The position numbers were made by a program, and so were the translations under genes. Source: Streptomyces sp. TLI_171 (GTDB lineage: Bacteria; Actinomycetota; Actinomycetes; Streptomycetales; Streptomycetaceae). Taken from it: 64,000 nt of DNA. This document shows positions 52,332 through 63,985 of this stretch, in pieces. Location: the NCBI RefSeq assembly GCF_003610255.1, contig NZ_RAPS01000001.1, positions 2,728,001 through 2,792,000 of the forward strand, in the 5' to 3' direction. Positions within the stretch are counted from its first letter, which is position 1; every line of letters starts with the position of its first letter. Below the pieces are notes generated by a model. The model was not told the origin of the DNA. It saw nothing but the letters and a program-made list of their open reading frames with translations, and searched no databases.

Positions 52332-52429
52332 GGCACGCTCCCGTCTTCTCACCCGGACCGGACAGACCTCGCATGCTAACCCGGACCGGGCCCGGAGCCC
52401 GTCACCGCAGGGGCGTCACCGCGGGGACG

Positions 52430-53242
52430 TCACCACTTCGCGACGAGCTTCTTCAGCGCCTCCTGCGCCTGCGCCCGACCCTCGAAGACCTGCCGGTCGG
52501 GGTCGACGTCCACCCACACCGACACGGTGACGGCGCCCTTGCGGGCGACCACGTACGAGAACGGCCGGTCGGCGGTCCTGCCGCCGTCGGTGGTGTCGTA
52601 CACGGCGAGGCCCTCCTCGGCGTAGACCTCGTCCGCGCCGGCCACCTTGGGCGACTCGATCGCGTGGACGGCCTTGTACGAGGTGCCGCCGTCGGTGTAG
52701 TTCTCGCAGCGCTTGTCGTCGGCCGCGACCTGGGCGATGTCCTTGTGCGCGGCGTCGGCGGTGGCGAACTGGTTGGCCGCGGTGTTGGCGAAGGTGGCGT
52801 CGGCCTCGTGGTCCTGGCGCACGTAGCGGACCACGGTGGCGGTGAGGCCCGGGACGGTGCCGTCCGCCTTGAGCTTGCAGGAGGCGTCCATGGTGTAGCG
52901 GGTCAGGTCGCCGCCGTCGTCACCGTCGCTGACGAAACCGCGGTCCCACTCCGCGTCGGTCAGCGCGATCTTTCCCAGCTTGGCCTGGGCGGCGGCCGCG
53001 TTCGGGACGGCGGCCGCGGTGGTCGGCCGGCCGGTCGCCTTGCCGCCGTTGGCGGGCGCCTTGGCCTTGCCGGTGGCCGACCCGGACGGCGAGGCGGCCG
53101 CCGAGGAGGAGGCGGAGGGCGCCGCCCCGGCCTGAGTGGCGGCCCCGCCGGCCGGGTCGTCGTCGTTGCAGGCCGTCAGCAGCAGGCCGGCCACCGCCAG
53201 CGCGGCGACCCGGAGGCCCAACTGTCGTGCACGCACCGTCAT
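52430..53242 (-). CDS. Secreted lipoprotein, unknown function
   Basis: A 270-aa lipoprotein. Lipobox LLLTAC with Cys near residue 25, then a 45-residue Ser/Ala/Gly linker, and a globular C-terminal domain (KLGKIALTDAEWDRGFVSD..., DKRCENYTDGG, AVTVSVWVDVDPD). ATG 53242 has GGGGGAG 9 nt upstream. No recognised domain; similar linker-plus-domain lipoproteins are common in this group. Lies between the deaminase and DUF445. Confidence 0.8.
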   Translation of the reverse strand: MTVRARQLGLRVAALAVAGLLLTACNDDDPAGGAATQAGAAPSASSSAAASPSGSATGKAKAPANGGKATGRPTTAAAVPNAAAAQAKLGKIALTDAEWDRGFVSDGDDGGDLTRYTMDASCKLKADGTVPGLTATVVRYVRQDHEADATFANTAANQFATADAAHKDIAQVAADDKRCENYTDGGTSYKAVHAIESPKVAGADEVYAEEGLAVYDTTDGGRTADRPFSYVVARKGAVTVSVWVDVDPDRQVFEGRAQAQEALKKLVAKW

Positions 53243-53356
53243 CTCGGTCAACTCCCCCATGAAGGAACGGCTCCGACCCCCCTGGCCGGGCCCGATCGGT
53301 CGCTCACCCTATCCAAGGGGTCGGTCGCACACCCACCGGGGGTCTCCGACGGACCG

Positions 53357-54643
53357 TCAACCTCCCAGCGCGGTACTGACGGTGTGGATCAGCAGGCCGG
53401 CCAGCGCGCCGACCACGGTGCCGTTGATCCGGATGAACTGCAGGTCGCGGCCGACGTTGGCCTCGATCTTGCGGGAGGCGTCGTCGGCGTCCCAGCCGGC
53501 CACCGTCTCGGAGATCAGCGAGGTGATCTCCTCGCGGTAGGTGGAGACCACGTACTCGGCGGCGTCCAGCAGCCAGCCGTCGGTCTTCGCCTGGAGCCTG
53601 CCGTCGGTGGCGAGCCGGCGGCCGAGCGAGCGCAGCCCCTCGGTGATCCGGCGGCGCAGTTCGCTGTCCTCGTCCTCGGCGGCGTTCAGCACCAGCCCGC
53701 GGACGGCCGCCCAGGAGGAGGCGATCAGTTCCTGCACCTCGGGGCGGGCCAGCAGGTCCGACTTGGCGTGCTCCACCCGGGCGATGGTCTCCGGGTCGTG
53801 CTGGAGTTCCTGTGCGAAGTCGGCGAGGAAGTTGTCGACGGCGCCGCGGGCGGGGTGGACGGGGTCGTCGCGGACGTCGGTGACGAAGCGCAGCAGTTCC
53901 TTGTAGACCCGCTCGCCGACCTGCTGGTCGATGAACTTGGGCGTCCAGCCGGGGGTCTTGGCGGTGACCCGGGAGACCACCTCGCCGTGGTGCTCCACCA
54001 GCCAGTCGTGGGCGCGCACCGCGATCAGGTCGACCACGCCGCGGTGGCCGCCGTCGGCGACGATCCTCCCGAGCAGCCGGCCGGCGGGCTCGGCGACCGA
54101 GGTGGCGGCGGCCCGGCGGGTGATCGCCTCGGCGACCACGGCCTGCACGTCCTCGTCGCGCAGCACGGCGAGCAGGCCGCGCAGCGCGGCGGCGGCCTCG
54201 CGGGTGACGCGTTCGGCGCTGCCGGGCGCGGACAGCCACTCGCCGAGCCGCCGGGCCACGCCGATCCGGCCGAGCCGGGCCCGGACCACCGGCGCGGACA
54301 GGAAGTTGTCGCCGACGAAGTCGCCGAGCGAGCGCCCGAACGCGTCCTTCTTGGTCGGGATGATCGCGGTGTGCGGGATCGGCAGGCCGAACGGGCGGCG
54401 GAACAGCGCGGTGACGGCGAACCAGTCGGCGAGCGCGCCGACCATGCCGGCCTCGGCGGCGGCCGCGACGTAGCCCGCCCAGGCGCCCGCTCCGGCGGAG
54501 TCCGCCCAGGTGGCGAGCGCGAAGACGGCCGTGGCCAGGCCGAGCAGGCCGGTCGCGATGGTCTTCATCCGCCGTACGCCGCGCCGCTTGGCCTCGTCGG
54601 CGGCGGTGAACCTGACTCCGGAGGCCGTCTCGTCCACACTCAC
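53357..54643 (-). CDS. DUF445 family membrane protein
   Basis: A 428-aa protein of the DUF445/YjiN type. N-terminal helix ATGLLGLATAVFAL, the conserved GMVGALADWFAVTALFRRPFGLPIPHTAIIP block, a long helical middle (KTPGWTPKFIDQQVGERVYKELL) and a C-terminal helix ending VVGALAGLLIHTVSTALGG. GTG 54643 is chosen; CAATCT just upstream suggests a leaderless message. Function unknown. Confidence 0.88.
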   Translation of the reverse strand: MSVDETASGVRFTAADEAKRRGVRRMKTIATGLLGLATAVFALATWADSAGAGAWAGYVAAAAEAGMVGALADWFAVTALFRRPFGLPIPHTAIIPTKKDAFGRSLGDFVGDNFLSAPVVRARLGRIGVARRLGEWLSAPGSAERVTREAAAALRGLLAVLRDEDVQAVVAEAITRRAAATSVAEPAGRLLGRIVADGGHRGVVDLIAVRAHDWLVEHHGEVVSRVTAKTPGWTPKFIDQQVGERVYKELLRFVTDVRDDPVHPARGAVDNFLADFAQELQHDPETIARVEHAKSDLLARPEVQELIASSWAAVRGLVLNAAEDEDSELRRRITEGLRSLGRRLATDGRLQAKTDGWLLDAAEYVVSTYREEITSLISETVAGWDADDASRKIEANVGRDLQFIRINGTVVGALAGLLIHTVSTALGG

Positions 54644-54713
54644 ACCGTCAGATTGGCACACCGGTCGCACGAAATGATCGCCGCCTCGCGAATCCGCCGC
54701 CCCCGACGACCCG

Positions 54714-55727
54714 TCAGCCGCCCCGGGACGGCTCGGCGCCCGGGCCGGCGGCGAGCCGCACCCCGGCCGGCGCGGCGGCCGTCCCGGCGTAGATCCGGGC
54801 GATCACCTCCTCGATGGCCGGCTCCCGGACCGACAGGTCGACCAGCGGGTACCGTTCGGCGACGGCGGCGACCAGCGGCGCGGCGCTCTGCCGGGCCGGG
54901 AACGCCAGCCACTGGCGCGGACCCTCGACCTTGACCACCCGGACGCCGGGCAGCTCGATCGGCGGCCGGGCCTCGGCCAGGTCGACCACCAGGGTGCGTT
55001 CGCTCTCCCCGGCCGCGTGCAGCTGCTCCAGCGGGCCGTCCAGCACCAGCCGGCCGTGGTCGATCACCATCACCCGGCCGCACAGCTGCTCGATGTCGGT
55101 GAGGTCGTGGGTGGTGAGCAGCACGGTGGTGCGCCGCTCCCGGTTGATCTCGCGGAGGAACTCGCGGACCTTGGCCTTGCTGACCACGTCCAGTCCGATG
55201 GTCGGCTCGTCCAGGTACAGCACGCTGGGGTCGTGCAGCAGTGCGGCGGCCAGGTCGCCGCGCATCCGCTGGCCGAGCGAGAGCTGCCGCACGGGGGTGT
55301 CCAGCAGCTCGCCCAGGTCGAGCAGTTCGACGCACCGGGCGAGGTTGGCCCGGTATCTGGCGTCCGGGATGCGGTAGATCCGCCGGGCCAGTTCGTAGCT
55401 GTCGCGCAGCGGCAGGTCCCACCAGAGCGTGGTGCGCTGCCCGAACACCACGCCGATCCGCCGGGCCAGGGCGGCCCGCCTGGCGGCCGGGTCGACGCCG
55501 GCGACCCGCAGCCGTCCGCCGCTCGGCACCAGGATGCCGGTGAGCATCTTCACCGTGGTCGACTTTCCGGCGCCGTTCGGCCCGATGTAGCCGACGCACT
55601 CGCCCTCCTCGACGCTGAACGTCAGCCCGTCGACGGCCCGCACCTCGCGCTTGTCCCGCCGCCACCGGCCGTTCCCGGTGCGGACGGTGAAGCTCCGCCG
55701 GACGTCCTCGACCTCGATCACTGCCAC
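54714..55727 (-). CDS. ABC-2 type exporter ATPase
   Basis: A 337-aa ATPase with Walker A IGPNGAGKSTTV, signature QLSLGQRMRGDLAAALL, Walker B VLYLDEPTIGLD and H-loop LTTHD. Residues beyond 245 are an extra C-terminal domain (LVVDLAEARPPIELPGVRVVKVEG) usual for exporters of the daunorubicin-resistance type. GTG start. Third gene after two permeases in the same direction, 28 bp downstream of the second. Confidence 0.93.
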   Translation of the reverse strand: MAVIEVEDVRRSFTVRTGNGRWRRDKREVRAVDGLTFSVEEGECVGYIGPNGAGKSTTVKMLTGILVPSGGRLRVAGVDPAARRAALARRIGVVFGQRTTLWWDLPLRDSYELARRIYRIPDARYRANLARCVELLDLGELLDTPVRQLSLGQRMRGDLAAALLHDPSVLYLDEPTIGLDVVSKAKVREFLREINRERRTTVLLTTHDLTDIEQLCGRVMVIDHGRLVLDGPLEQLHAAGESERTLVVDLAEARPPIELPGVRVVKVEGPRQWLAFPARQSAAPLVAAVAERYPLVDLSVREPAIEEVIARIYAGTAAAPAGVRLAAGPGAEPSRGG

Positions 55728-55755
55728 GGTGTCCCCTCCCTCGTCCCGGTTCTGG

Positions 55756-56589
55756 TCAGTTCCCGGTGGACCGGTACGCGCGCAGCCCGGCGCGCCAGGC
55801 CAGTGCGGCCGCCAGCACGCACAGCGCGGCGGCCAGCGGCGAGGCGAACCGGAACCCGCCCGGCAGCCCGAGCGGGTCGGGCCGGTCCAGCACGTACAGC
55901 GCGGGCAGCCAGTTGACGAACGCCAGCGGCACGCCGAACACGGTGCCCGCGACCACCTCCTTGGCGAACACGGTCGGCGGGTACTGGAGCAGCGTCGCCC
56001 CGCCGTAGGTCACCGAGTTCTGCAGCTCGGCCGCGTCGCCCCACCAGAACTGCACGCAGGAGCAGGCCACGAAGATCGCGCAGAAGATCACCGTGCCGGT
56101 CAGCAGCAGCCCAGGCACCATCAGCGCCTTTCCCCAGGTCCACCGCACGTCCAGGGCGGTGATCGACCAGCCGAGCACCGCCAGGGCCTGCACCAGCCGG
56201 CCGATCCGGCGCAGCGAGAAGCGTTCGGCGGCGAGCTGCGCCAGTGCCGGCGCGGGCCGGACCAGCATGGTGTCCAGGGTCCCGGACCTGACCCGCTCGC
56301 CGAGCGCGCTCACCGACCCGACCAGCACGTTGGCGGCGCCCAGCGCGGCGGACGACGTGCCGTACAGGAAGGCCGCCTCCGGCAGCCGCCAGCCGGCCAG
56401 TTGCGGGGTGTGCCGGAACATCAGGACCAGCACCGCGAAGTCCAGGAAGGTGATCAGCACGTTCGCCGCCAGGCTCAGCGCGAAGGACGCCCGGTAGGCC
56501 AGCATGGAGCGGGCCCACATCGCGGCGATCAGCCACCACGCGCGCACCGCCCAGGCCGCCCTGGCCGCGAGGCTCTCGGTCTCAACCAC
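55756..56589 (-). CDS. ABC-2 type permease (second)
   Basis: A 277-aa protein with six membrane segments, resembling the ABC-2 permease domain with 'ABC-2 family' features (SSAALGAANVLVGSVSALGERVRSGTLDTMLVRPAP). The GTG start overlaps the upstream permease by 8 bp. Forms a two-permease exporter with the other and the ATPase. Substrate unknown. Confidence 0.85.
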   Translation of the reverse strand: MVETESLAARAAWAVRAWWLIAAMWARSMLAYRASFALSLAANVLITFLDFAVLVLMFRHTPQLAGWRLPEAAFLYGTSSAALGAANVLVGSVSALGERVRSGTLDTMLVRPAPALAQLAAERFSLRRIGRLVQALAVLGWSITALDVRWTWGKALMVPGLLLTGTVIFCAIFVACSCVQFWWGDAAELQNSVTYGGATLLQYPPTVFAKEVVAGTVFGVPLAFVNWLPALYVLDRPDPLGLPGGFRFASPLAAALCVLAAALAWRAGLRAYRSTGN

Positions 56590-57382
56590 CCTGCACCACC
56601 ACCTTGCGCACGGCGAGCGCCTGCACCGCCCGCCCCAGCGCCAGCAGCACGACCCCCCAGGCCAGTTGGAATCCGTAGAGCTCCAGCAGACCGGTCCCGG
56701 TGCGCCGTTGCAGCAGCACGTCGGCGGGCAGCTGCACCATCGCGGAGAACGGCAGCACCCGCGCCAACTCGCCCAGCAGGCCCGGGAACAGCGCGAGCGG
56801 CAGCAGCGTCCCGGAGAAGAACATCGCCACCACCGTCATGGCCGCCCGCACCCCCTCGGACTCCTGCAGCCAGAAGCCGGTCAGCGACACCAGGAACCGC
56901 AGCCCGAAGCTCACCAGCAGCGCGAGCGCCACCGCGACCAGGAACTCGCCCCACACCAGCGGGTCCCGAGGGAGCCGCAACTCGAACAGCACCGCCCCCG
57001 CGAGCATCGGCGCCGCGCCCCTGGTCACCAGTTGGAAGCCGGCCCGCCCCGCGTCCGCCGCCAGCCACCACCCCTGGAAGTCCACCGGCCGGTACAGGTC
57101 GATCGCGATGTCCCCGCTGCGGAACCGCGCCTGCAGGTCGTCCTGGAACCCGCCGCCCCACACCGCCACCGTCACCAGCAGCGCCTGGCTGATCCAGATG
57201 TACGTCACCGCCTGCCGCGCGTCGTACCCGCCCAGCCCCGGCCTGGCCCGCCACAGCGCCAGCATGGTCGAGGCCAGGATCACCCCGAACACGGTGTTGG
57301 TGACCGCCCCCGCCACCGTCGCCGCCCGGTACGTCGCGTACCGGCGGAACGCTCCGCGGGCGACCGCCAGGTAGACCCCCAC
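56582..57382 (-). CDS. ABC-2 type permease (first)
   Basis: A 266-aa permease with six membrane segments: ARGAFRRYATYRAATVAGAVTNTVFGVILAST start and SGDIAIDLYRPVDFQGWWLAADAGRAG cytosolic loop, both homologous in layout to the second permease (RSGTLDTMLVRP). GTG 57382 is set by AAGGAGA 7 nt upstream; an ATG 21 bp earlier would overlap this site. First gene of the exporter operon. Confidence 0.85.
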   Translation of the reverse strand: MGVYLAVARGAFRRYATYRAATVAGAVTNTVFGVILASTMLALWRARPGLGGYDARQAVTYIWISQALLVTVAVWGGGFQDDLQARFRSGDIAIDLYRPVDFQGWWLAADAGRAGFQLVTRGAAPMLAGAVLFELRLPRDPLVWGEFLVAVALALLVSFGLRFLVSLTGFWLQESEGVRAAMTVVAMFFSGTLLPLALFPGLLGELARVLPFSAMVQLPADVLLQRRTGTGLLELYGFQLAWGVVLLALGRAVQALAVRKVVVQGG

Positions 57383-57430
57383 CACAAGTCTCCTTGTCGA
57401 CATTCGTGGTCCGCCGATGCCGAACCGATC

Positions 57431-57465
57431 AGGGGCGTGCGGGCCGCTGAGCCCCGCACGCCCCT
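57431..57465. terminator. Terminator after the GroES-like gene
   Basis: A 13-bp perfect stem (57431-57443 with 57453-57465), 9-nt loop, 18 bp beyond the GroES-like stop on the minus strand. It separates that gene from the exporter operon. Confidence 0.8.
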
Positions 57466-57483
57466 GAAGTGGTACCCCTCCGC

Positions 57484-57870
57484 CTACAGGTACAGACCCG
57501 TCGAACCCTCGATGTCCCCGAAGCGTCCGGCCGCCACCGCGTGCAGGTCGCGCTCGCGCAGCAGGACGTAGGTGGCTCCGCGGACCTCGACCTCCAGCTT
57601 GTCCTCGGGGTCGTAGAGGACCCGGTCGCCCGGTTCCACCGACCGGACGCTCTGGCCGACGGCCACCGCCTCGGCCCAGGCGCAGCGCCGGGACAGCTCG
57701 GCGGTCGCCGGGATCAGGATGCCGCCGGTGGAGCGGCGCTCGCCCTCGCCGGTCTCGGTCTTCACGAGCACCCGGTCGTGCAGCATCCGGATCGGGAGCT
57801 TCTCCCCCAGCCGGTCGTGCCGCGTCTGGTCGCCGTTCCCGGCCGTGCTCTGCGTGTCGTTCTCGCTCAC
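57484..57870 (-). CDS. GroES-like (Cpn10 fold) protein
   Basis: A 128-aa Cpn10-fold protein. LPIRMLHDRVLVKTETGEGERRSTGGILIP and PGDRVLYDPEDKLEVEVRGATYVLLRERDLHAV match the GroES barrel and the mobile-loop region, but 28 extra hydrophilic residues precede it. No groEL is adjacent and this is unlikely to be the main GroES. The GTG start is preceded by GGTCGGGGC, with weak Shine-Dalgarno. Confidence 0.88.
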   Translation of the reverse strand: MSENDTQSTAGNGDQTRHDRLGEKLPIRMLHDRVLVKTETGEGERRSTGGILIPATAELSRRCAWAEAVAVGQSVRSVEPGDRVLYDPEDKLEVEVRGATYVLLRERDLHAVAAGRFGDIEGSTGLYL

Positions 57871-57896
57871 GCCCCGACCGTACCCGACACCGGAAA

Positions 57897-57932
57897 CGGC
57901 GGGGTCCCGGGCACCTGCCCGGGACCCCGCCG
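57897..57932. terminator. Terminator after the DUF3618 gene
   Basis: A perfect 17-bp stem (57897-57913 with 57916-57932) with a 2-nt loop (effectively larger), beginning 11 bp past the DUF3618 stop on the minus strand. It isolates it from the GroES-like gene. Confidence 0.85.
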
Positions 57933-57943
57933 AGAACGGCCCG

Positions 57944-58294
57944 TCAGCCCTTGCGCCGGCGGCGCGCCGAGGCGATCAGCAGCACCACGCCGACGCCGAC
58001 CAGTGCGGCGGGCACCACGCGCTCCGCCCGCAGCCGCCCGTCCTCGTCGACGAACTCCGCCTTCACCCGCTCGACGGCGCCGCTCGCGGCCACGTACGCC
58101 TTCCCGGCCTTCTGCTCGACCGAGGCGCGGACCTTGGCCTTGGTCTGGGCGGCGACGGTGGCCGGGTGGACGCGCATCGCGAGCTCGTCGAGGGTCGCGG
58201 CGAGCCGGTCCCTGCTCCCGGCGATGTCCGCCTCGATCTGGGACGTCGTGCGTGGTGCCGACGTGTCCTTGCCGCTCCCTGCCACTGGGGCCAC
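57944..58294 (-). CDS. DUF3618 family protein
   Basis: A 116-aa protein: TTSQIEADIAGSRDRLAATLDELAMRVHPATVA is the DUF3618 core, followed by a helix (VVPAALVGVGVVLLIASARRRRKG) that anchors it in the membrane with a basic tail. GTG start. Divergent from bcp with 141 bp between starts. Function unknown; common beside stress genes. Confidence 0.85.
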   Translation of the reverse strand: MAPVAGSGKDTSAPRTTSQIEADIAGSRDRLAATLDELAMRVHPATVAAQTKAKVRASVEQKAGKAYVAASGAVERVKAEFVDEDGRLRAERVVPAALVGVGVVLLIASARRRRKG

Positions 58295-58435
58295 CCCATC
58301 TCTGTTACCGCTAGGTACTTCTTCTCCTCCGACAGTCTGTCAGCTCCCCGCCGCGCACGCGCAGCGCCACCCACCAACGGGAGTAGGTTGGCTGGCAGCA
58401 CGACCACCGCACCGGTTCCGAGGAGACGCACCCCA

Positions 58436-58909
58436 GTGAGCGAGCGCCTGCAGGCGGGCGACACCGCCCCCGCCTTCACCCTGTCCGACGCCGACGGCAA
58501 CCAGGTGTCGCTGGCCGACCACCTGGGCCGCAGGGTGATCGTCTACTTCTACCCGTCGGCCCTGACCCCGGGCTGCACCAAGCAGGCCTGCGACTTCACC
58601 GACAACCTGGAGGTGTTCGCGGGGGCCGGCTACGACGTCATCGGCATCTCCCCGGACAAGCCGGAGAAGCTCGGCAAGTTCCGTGAGCAGGAGAACCTGA
58701 AGGTGACCCTGCTGTCCGACCCCGAGCACCGGGTGCTGGAGGCGTACGGGGCGTTCGGCGAGAAGACGAACTACGGCCGCACCTACCAGGGCGTGATCCG
58801 CTCGACGGTGATCGTCGACGAGGCGGGCAAGGTGGAGCGGGCGCTGTACAACGTCCGGGCCACCGGCCACGTCGCCAAGCTCCTGAAGGACCTGAAGGTC
58901 GGTCAGTAG
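58436..58909 (+). CDS. bcp: Thioredoxin-dependent thiol peroxidase (Bcp/PrxQ)
   Basis: A 157-aa atypical 2-Cys peroxiredoxin. PSALTPGCTKQACDF carries the peroxidatic Cys (TPGCT) and the resolving Cys five residues later, as in PrxQ; GVIRSTVIVDEAGKVERALYNVRATGHV is the conserved C-terminal part. GTG 58436 has GAGGAG upstream. Reduces peroxides using thioredoxin. Confidence 0.96.
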   Translation: MSERLQAGDTAPAFTLSDADGNQVSLADHLGRRVIVYFYPSALTPGCTKQACDFTDNLEVFAGAGYDVIGISPDKPEKLGKFREQENLKVTLLSDPEHRVLEAYGAFGEKTNYGRTYQGVIRSTVIVDEAGKVERALYNVRATGHVAKLLKDLKVGQ

Positions 58910-58924
58910 CGCCTGCACACAGCA

Positions 58925-58965
58925 GCGGTGGCGGCCGACCCCCCGACCGGGTCGACCGCCACCGC
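58925..58965. terminator. Terminator between bcp and chitinase 2
   Basis: A 10-bp perfect stem (58925-58934 with 58956-58965) with further internal pairing, between the convergent genes. Confidence 0.65.
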
Positions 58966-58982
58966 CGTTCATGGGCTCGGGA

Positions 58983-61475
58983 TCAGCAGGCCCCGAGGTC
59001 CGTCCAGACGCCCCAGGCGCCGCTCAGCGAGGGGTCCTCGCCGGTGGTCCACCACTTGTTCTGCCAGTAGTGGCCCTTCCACGACACCTTGGTGGTGGTG
59101 GCGTAGACGGCGCCCGCGGCCCAGCTCGGGGCGCCCGAGCAGGTCCCGGTGCTGGCCGAGGCGGACGGCGAGGCCGACTGCGAGGCGGAGGCCGAGGCCG
59201 ACGGGGACGCCGACCGGGAGGCGGAGGCGCTGGCCGAGGCCGACGGCGACGCGGACTGCGAGGCCGAGGCGGACGCGGAGACCGAGACGGACGGCGACGG
59301 CGAGGAGGTGCTCGCGGTGGTGCCGCGGGTGAAGTCGCCGGTGATGCCGTACAGCGTGCCGCCGACGTTCACGGTCCAGTTGGCGGGGGTGGAGACCGGC
59401 AGGTAGTAGACGAACGCGACGTCCACCGAGGCGCCGGGCGCCAGCGTCTGCCAGGTCGGCAGCTTCAGCGAGACCCGGTTGTAGGTGCCCTTCAGACCGC
59501 CGACGTTGCTGCCGGTGTGGTCCGCCCGGATGACCTTGGAGCCGAAGCCGGACTGGTCCGCGGCGTTGCTGGGCGCGGAGACCGAGTAGTCGAACTGGAA
59601 CTCGGTGCCGCCCGGCAGGGTGGTGGTCGAGTTGTTGACGATGTGGATCTTCGGGTTGATCGGGTAGTTGTTGTCGCCCAGCGCGAAGTCGGTGAACGAC
59701 ACGTCGATCGGCAGGGTCTGCTGCGGCAGCGCGATGGTGGAGCGGGTCGCACCGTACGCCGAGGCCGCCTTGAACTTGTCGTACAGCAGCGAGGTCATGG
59801 TGTTGCCCTGGACGTACTCGCCCTTGCCGCCGTTGGCGGTGGCGTCCCACTTGTAGTCGCCGGCCAGCTCCCAGATCATCGCGCCGCCGACGCCCTGGTT
59901 GACCAGGTAGTCCGCCTTCTGCGCGATCGACTGGTCGTCCTCGGTGGAGAGGTAGACCTTCTTGTTGGCGTTCCACAGCCACGACGACGCGAGCGCGGTG
60001 CTGTAGTTGCGGGAGTAGGCGCCGTTCAGCGCGGTGTCGGTGACGCCGTACTTGGCCAGGTAGTCCGGGACGACGCCGGCTTCCAGGTTCTTGGCGTGCC
60101 ACATCGGGTTGGAGCCGGCGGGCGACTCCTTGCCGTTGGTGTCCAGGTCGTGCCAGATGTTGTCGATGCCGACGGCGCCGTCACCACAGGTGGTGAGGCC
60201 GGATCCGGCCGGGCAGTTGGTGGTGGAGGCGGTGCCCCACAGGCCGTTGGTGCCGCCGGTGACGTTCTGGAAGCCGCGGGTGTAGTACGGCACGCCGAGG
60301 TTGATCCGGCCGGCCGGCATCGCGCCGCGGAAGTAGTGGACGGCCCAGTCGCCGTTCAGGTAGCCGATCCCGCCGTACTGCGAGGTGCCGTAGACGTTGG
60401 CGGCCGCCAGTTCGGCGTCCTTGCCGTCGTCGTACAGCGCGGCGTTCGGGCCGACGTACTTGTTCCAGGCGCCGTGCAGGTCGTACGACATGACGTTGAC
60501 GTAGTCCAGGTACTGGGTGACCTGGAAGGTCTCCATGCCGCGCAGCAGGTAGCCGGAGGAGGGGGCGGCGACCGACAGCAGGTAGTACTTGCCGTCGGCG
60601 GCGGAGGCCCGGTCGAGCTTCTCGCGCACGGTCTTCAGCAGCGCCGCGTAGCCCTTCATCAGCGAGGCGCGCTTGGCGTTGCTGAGGGAGTAGTCGAGCG
60701 GGTTGCCGGCGTCCTTCATCGAGGTCGGGTACTCGTAGTCGAGGTCGACGCCGTTGAAGCCGTACTTCTTGATGAAGGCGACCGCGGAGTCCGCGAAGGT
60801 GTTGATGCCGGCCTGGTTCACCGACCCGTCCGCGTTGACGGTCATCGAGTAGAAGCCGCCGGAGTTCACCCGGGTGCCCGAGTCGTCGAAGTAGCCGCCG
60901 GTCTCGGCCCAACCGCCCACCGAGATCATGGTCTTGACGTTCGGGTACTGCTTCTTGAACTTGCTGAGCAGGTTGAAGTGGCCCTTGTACGAGTACGCCG
61001 GGTCCATCTCCGCGCCGGCCACGCCCGGGAAGGTCATCCCGGTGGAGGCGTTGTTCGCGCTGTCCGCGCCGACCGACAGCGTGTTGTCGGAGGCGACGTG
61101 CGCGAACGCGTAGTTGAGGTGGGTGACCTTGTCCCAGGGGATGTTGTTCACCAGGTAGGCGGGCGTGCCGTCCTTGCCGGTGCGCCAGCTGGTGAAGTAG
61201 CCGATGACGCGGCGCTGGTGGTCGGCGCCCATCTGCTCGCGGCCACTGCTGTCGTAGACGTTGCAGTAGGGGACGTCGACGCCCGGCGTGGTGTACATGC
61301 CGTCGGGACGGCACGCCTGGTTGTCGACGGCGGCGGCGGACGGCGCGACGCCGAGCGTGGCCATCAGCAGGCCCGCCAGCCCCGCGGCCGCGGTGGTGGC
61401 GAACGCCACCTTCCGGCCGGTCTTCTGACGGCCCGCAGCGGTGGGACGCTGCTCCGTCGTGTTTCGGATCAACAC
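58983..61475 (-). CDS. Secreted multidomain GH18 chitinase (chitinase 2)
   Basis: An 830-aa secreted chitinase. Long signal (1-49, ending SAAAVD), GH18 barrel from about 80 to 580 with [12 protein letters not shown] and catalytic [11 protein letters not shown]; the proton donor is Glu248 and the first Asp of DxxDxDxE is Asn here. Next an Ig-like domain (600-730, [21 protein letters not shown]), a Ser/Ala linker, and a C-terminal CBM5/12 chitin-binding domain ([31 protein letters not shown]). GTG 61475 is set by AGGAGG 5 nt upstream. The 12-bp chitinase direct repeats lie 80-115 bp upstream. Confidence 0.95.
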   Translation of the reverse strand: MLIRNTTEQRPTAAGRQKTGRKVAFATTAAAGLAGLLMATLGVAPSAAAVDNQACRPDGMYTTPGVDVPYCNVYDSSGREQMGADHQRRVIGYFTSWRTGKDGTPAYLVNNIPWDKVTHLNYAFAHVASDNTLSVGADSANNASTGMTFPGVAGAEMDPAYSYKGHFNLLSKFKKQYPNVKTMISVGGWAETGGYFDDSGTRVNSGGFYSMTVNADGSVNQAGINTFADSAVAFIKKYGFNGVDLDYEYPTSMKDAGNPLDYSLSNAKRASLMKGYAALLKTVREKLDRASAADGKYYLLSVAAPSSGYLLRGMETFQVTQYLDYVNVMSYDLHGAWNKYVGPNAALYDDGKDAELAAANVYGTSQYGGIGYLNGDWAVHYFRGAMPAGRINLGVPYYTRGFQNVTGGTNGLWGTASTTNCPAGSGLTTCGDGAVGIDNIWHDLDTNGKESPAGSNPMWHAKNLEAGVVPDYLAKYGVTDTALNGAYSRNYSTALASSWLWNANKKVYLSTEDDQSIAQKADYLVNQGVGGAMIWELAGDYKWDATANGGKGEYVQGNTMTSLLYDKFKAASAYGATRSTIALPQQTLPIDVSFTDFALGDNNYPINPKIHIVNNSTTTLPGGTEFQFDYSVSAPSNAADQSGFGSKVIRADHTGSNVGGLKGTYNRVSLKLPTWQTLAPGASVDVAFVYYLPVSTPANWTVNVGGTLYGITGDFTRGTTASTSSPSPSVSVSASASASQSASPSASASASASRSASPSASASASQSASPSASASTGTCSGAPSWAAGAVYATTTKVSWKGHYWQNKWWTTGEDPSLSGAWGVWTDLGAC

Positions 61476-61554
61476 TCGGTCCTCCTGGAGAGAGTGTCGT
61501 GCGCAGGGCCGTGGGAAGCCGTGCGCATGTGGGGGAAGTTCCGCCGAACTTAAA

Positions 61555-61589
61555 AGGTCTGGACCATCCGCGTCAACAGGTCTGTACCA
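61555..61589. promoter_or_regulatory. Chitinase-type 12-bp direct repeats upstream of chitinase 2
   Basis: On the minus strand TGGTACAGACCT (61589-61578) and TGGTCCAGACCT (61566-61555), spaced 23 bp centre to centre. The second matches exactly the direct-repeat motif of the Streptomyces chi63 promoter, which mediates chitin induction and glucose repression. Each repeat also resembles a half DasR site. Confidence 0.75.
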
Positions 61590-61600
61590 ACTTGATGAGA

Positions 61601-61636
61601 AAGGCCGGACCGTCCGCACTCGGACGATCCGGCCTT
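61601..61636. terminator. Terminator after chitinase 3
   Basis: A 16-bp stem with one mismatch (61601-61616 with 61621-61636), 4-nt loop; on the minus strand it is followed by TTCTC. It lies between chitinase 3 and the chitinase 2 promoter, so the two are transcribed separately. Confidence 0.8.
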
Positions 61637-61654
61637 CCCTAGGGCGAGTTGACG

Positions 61655-63985
<2,331 letters not shown>

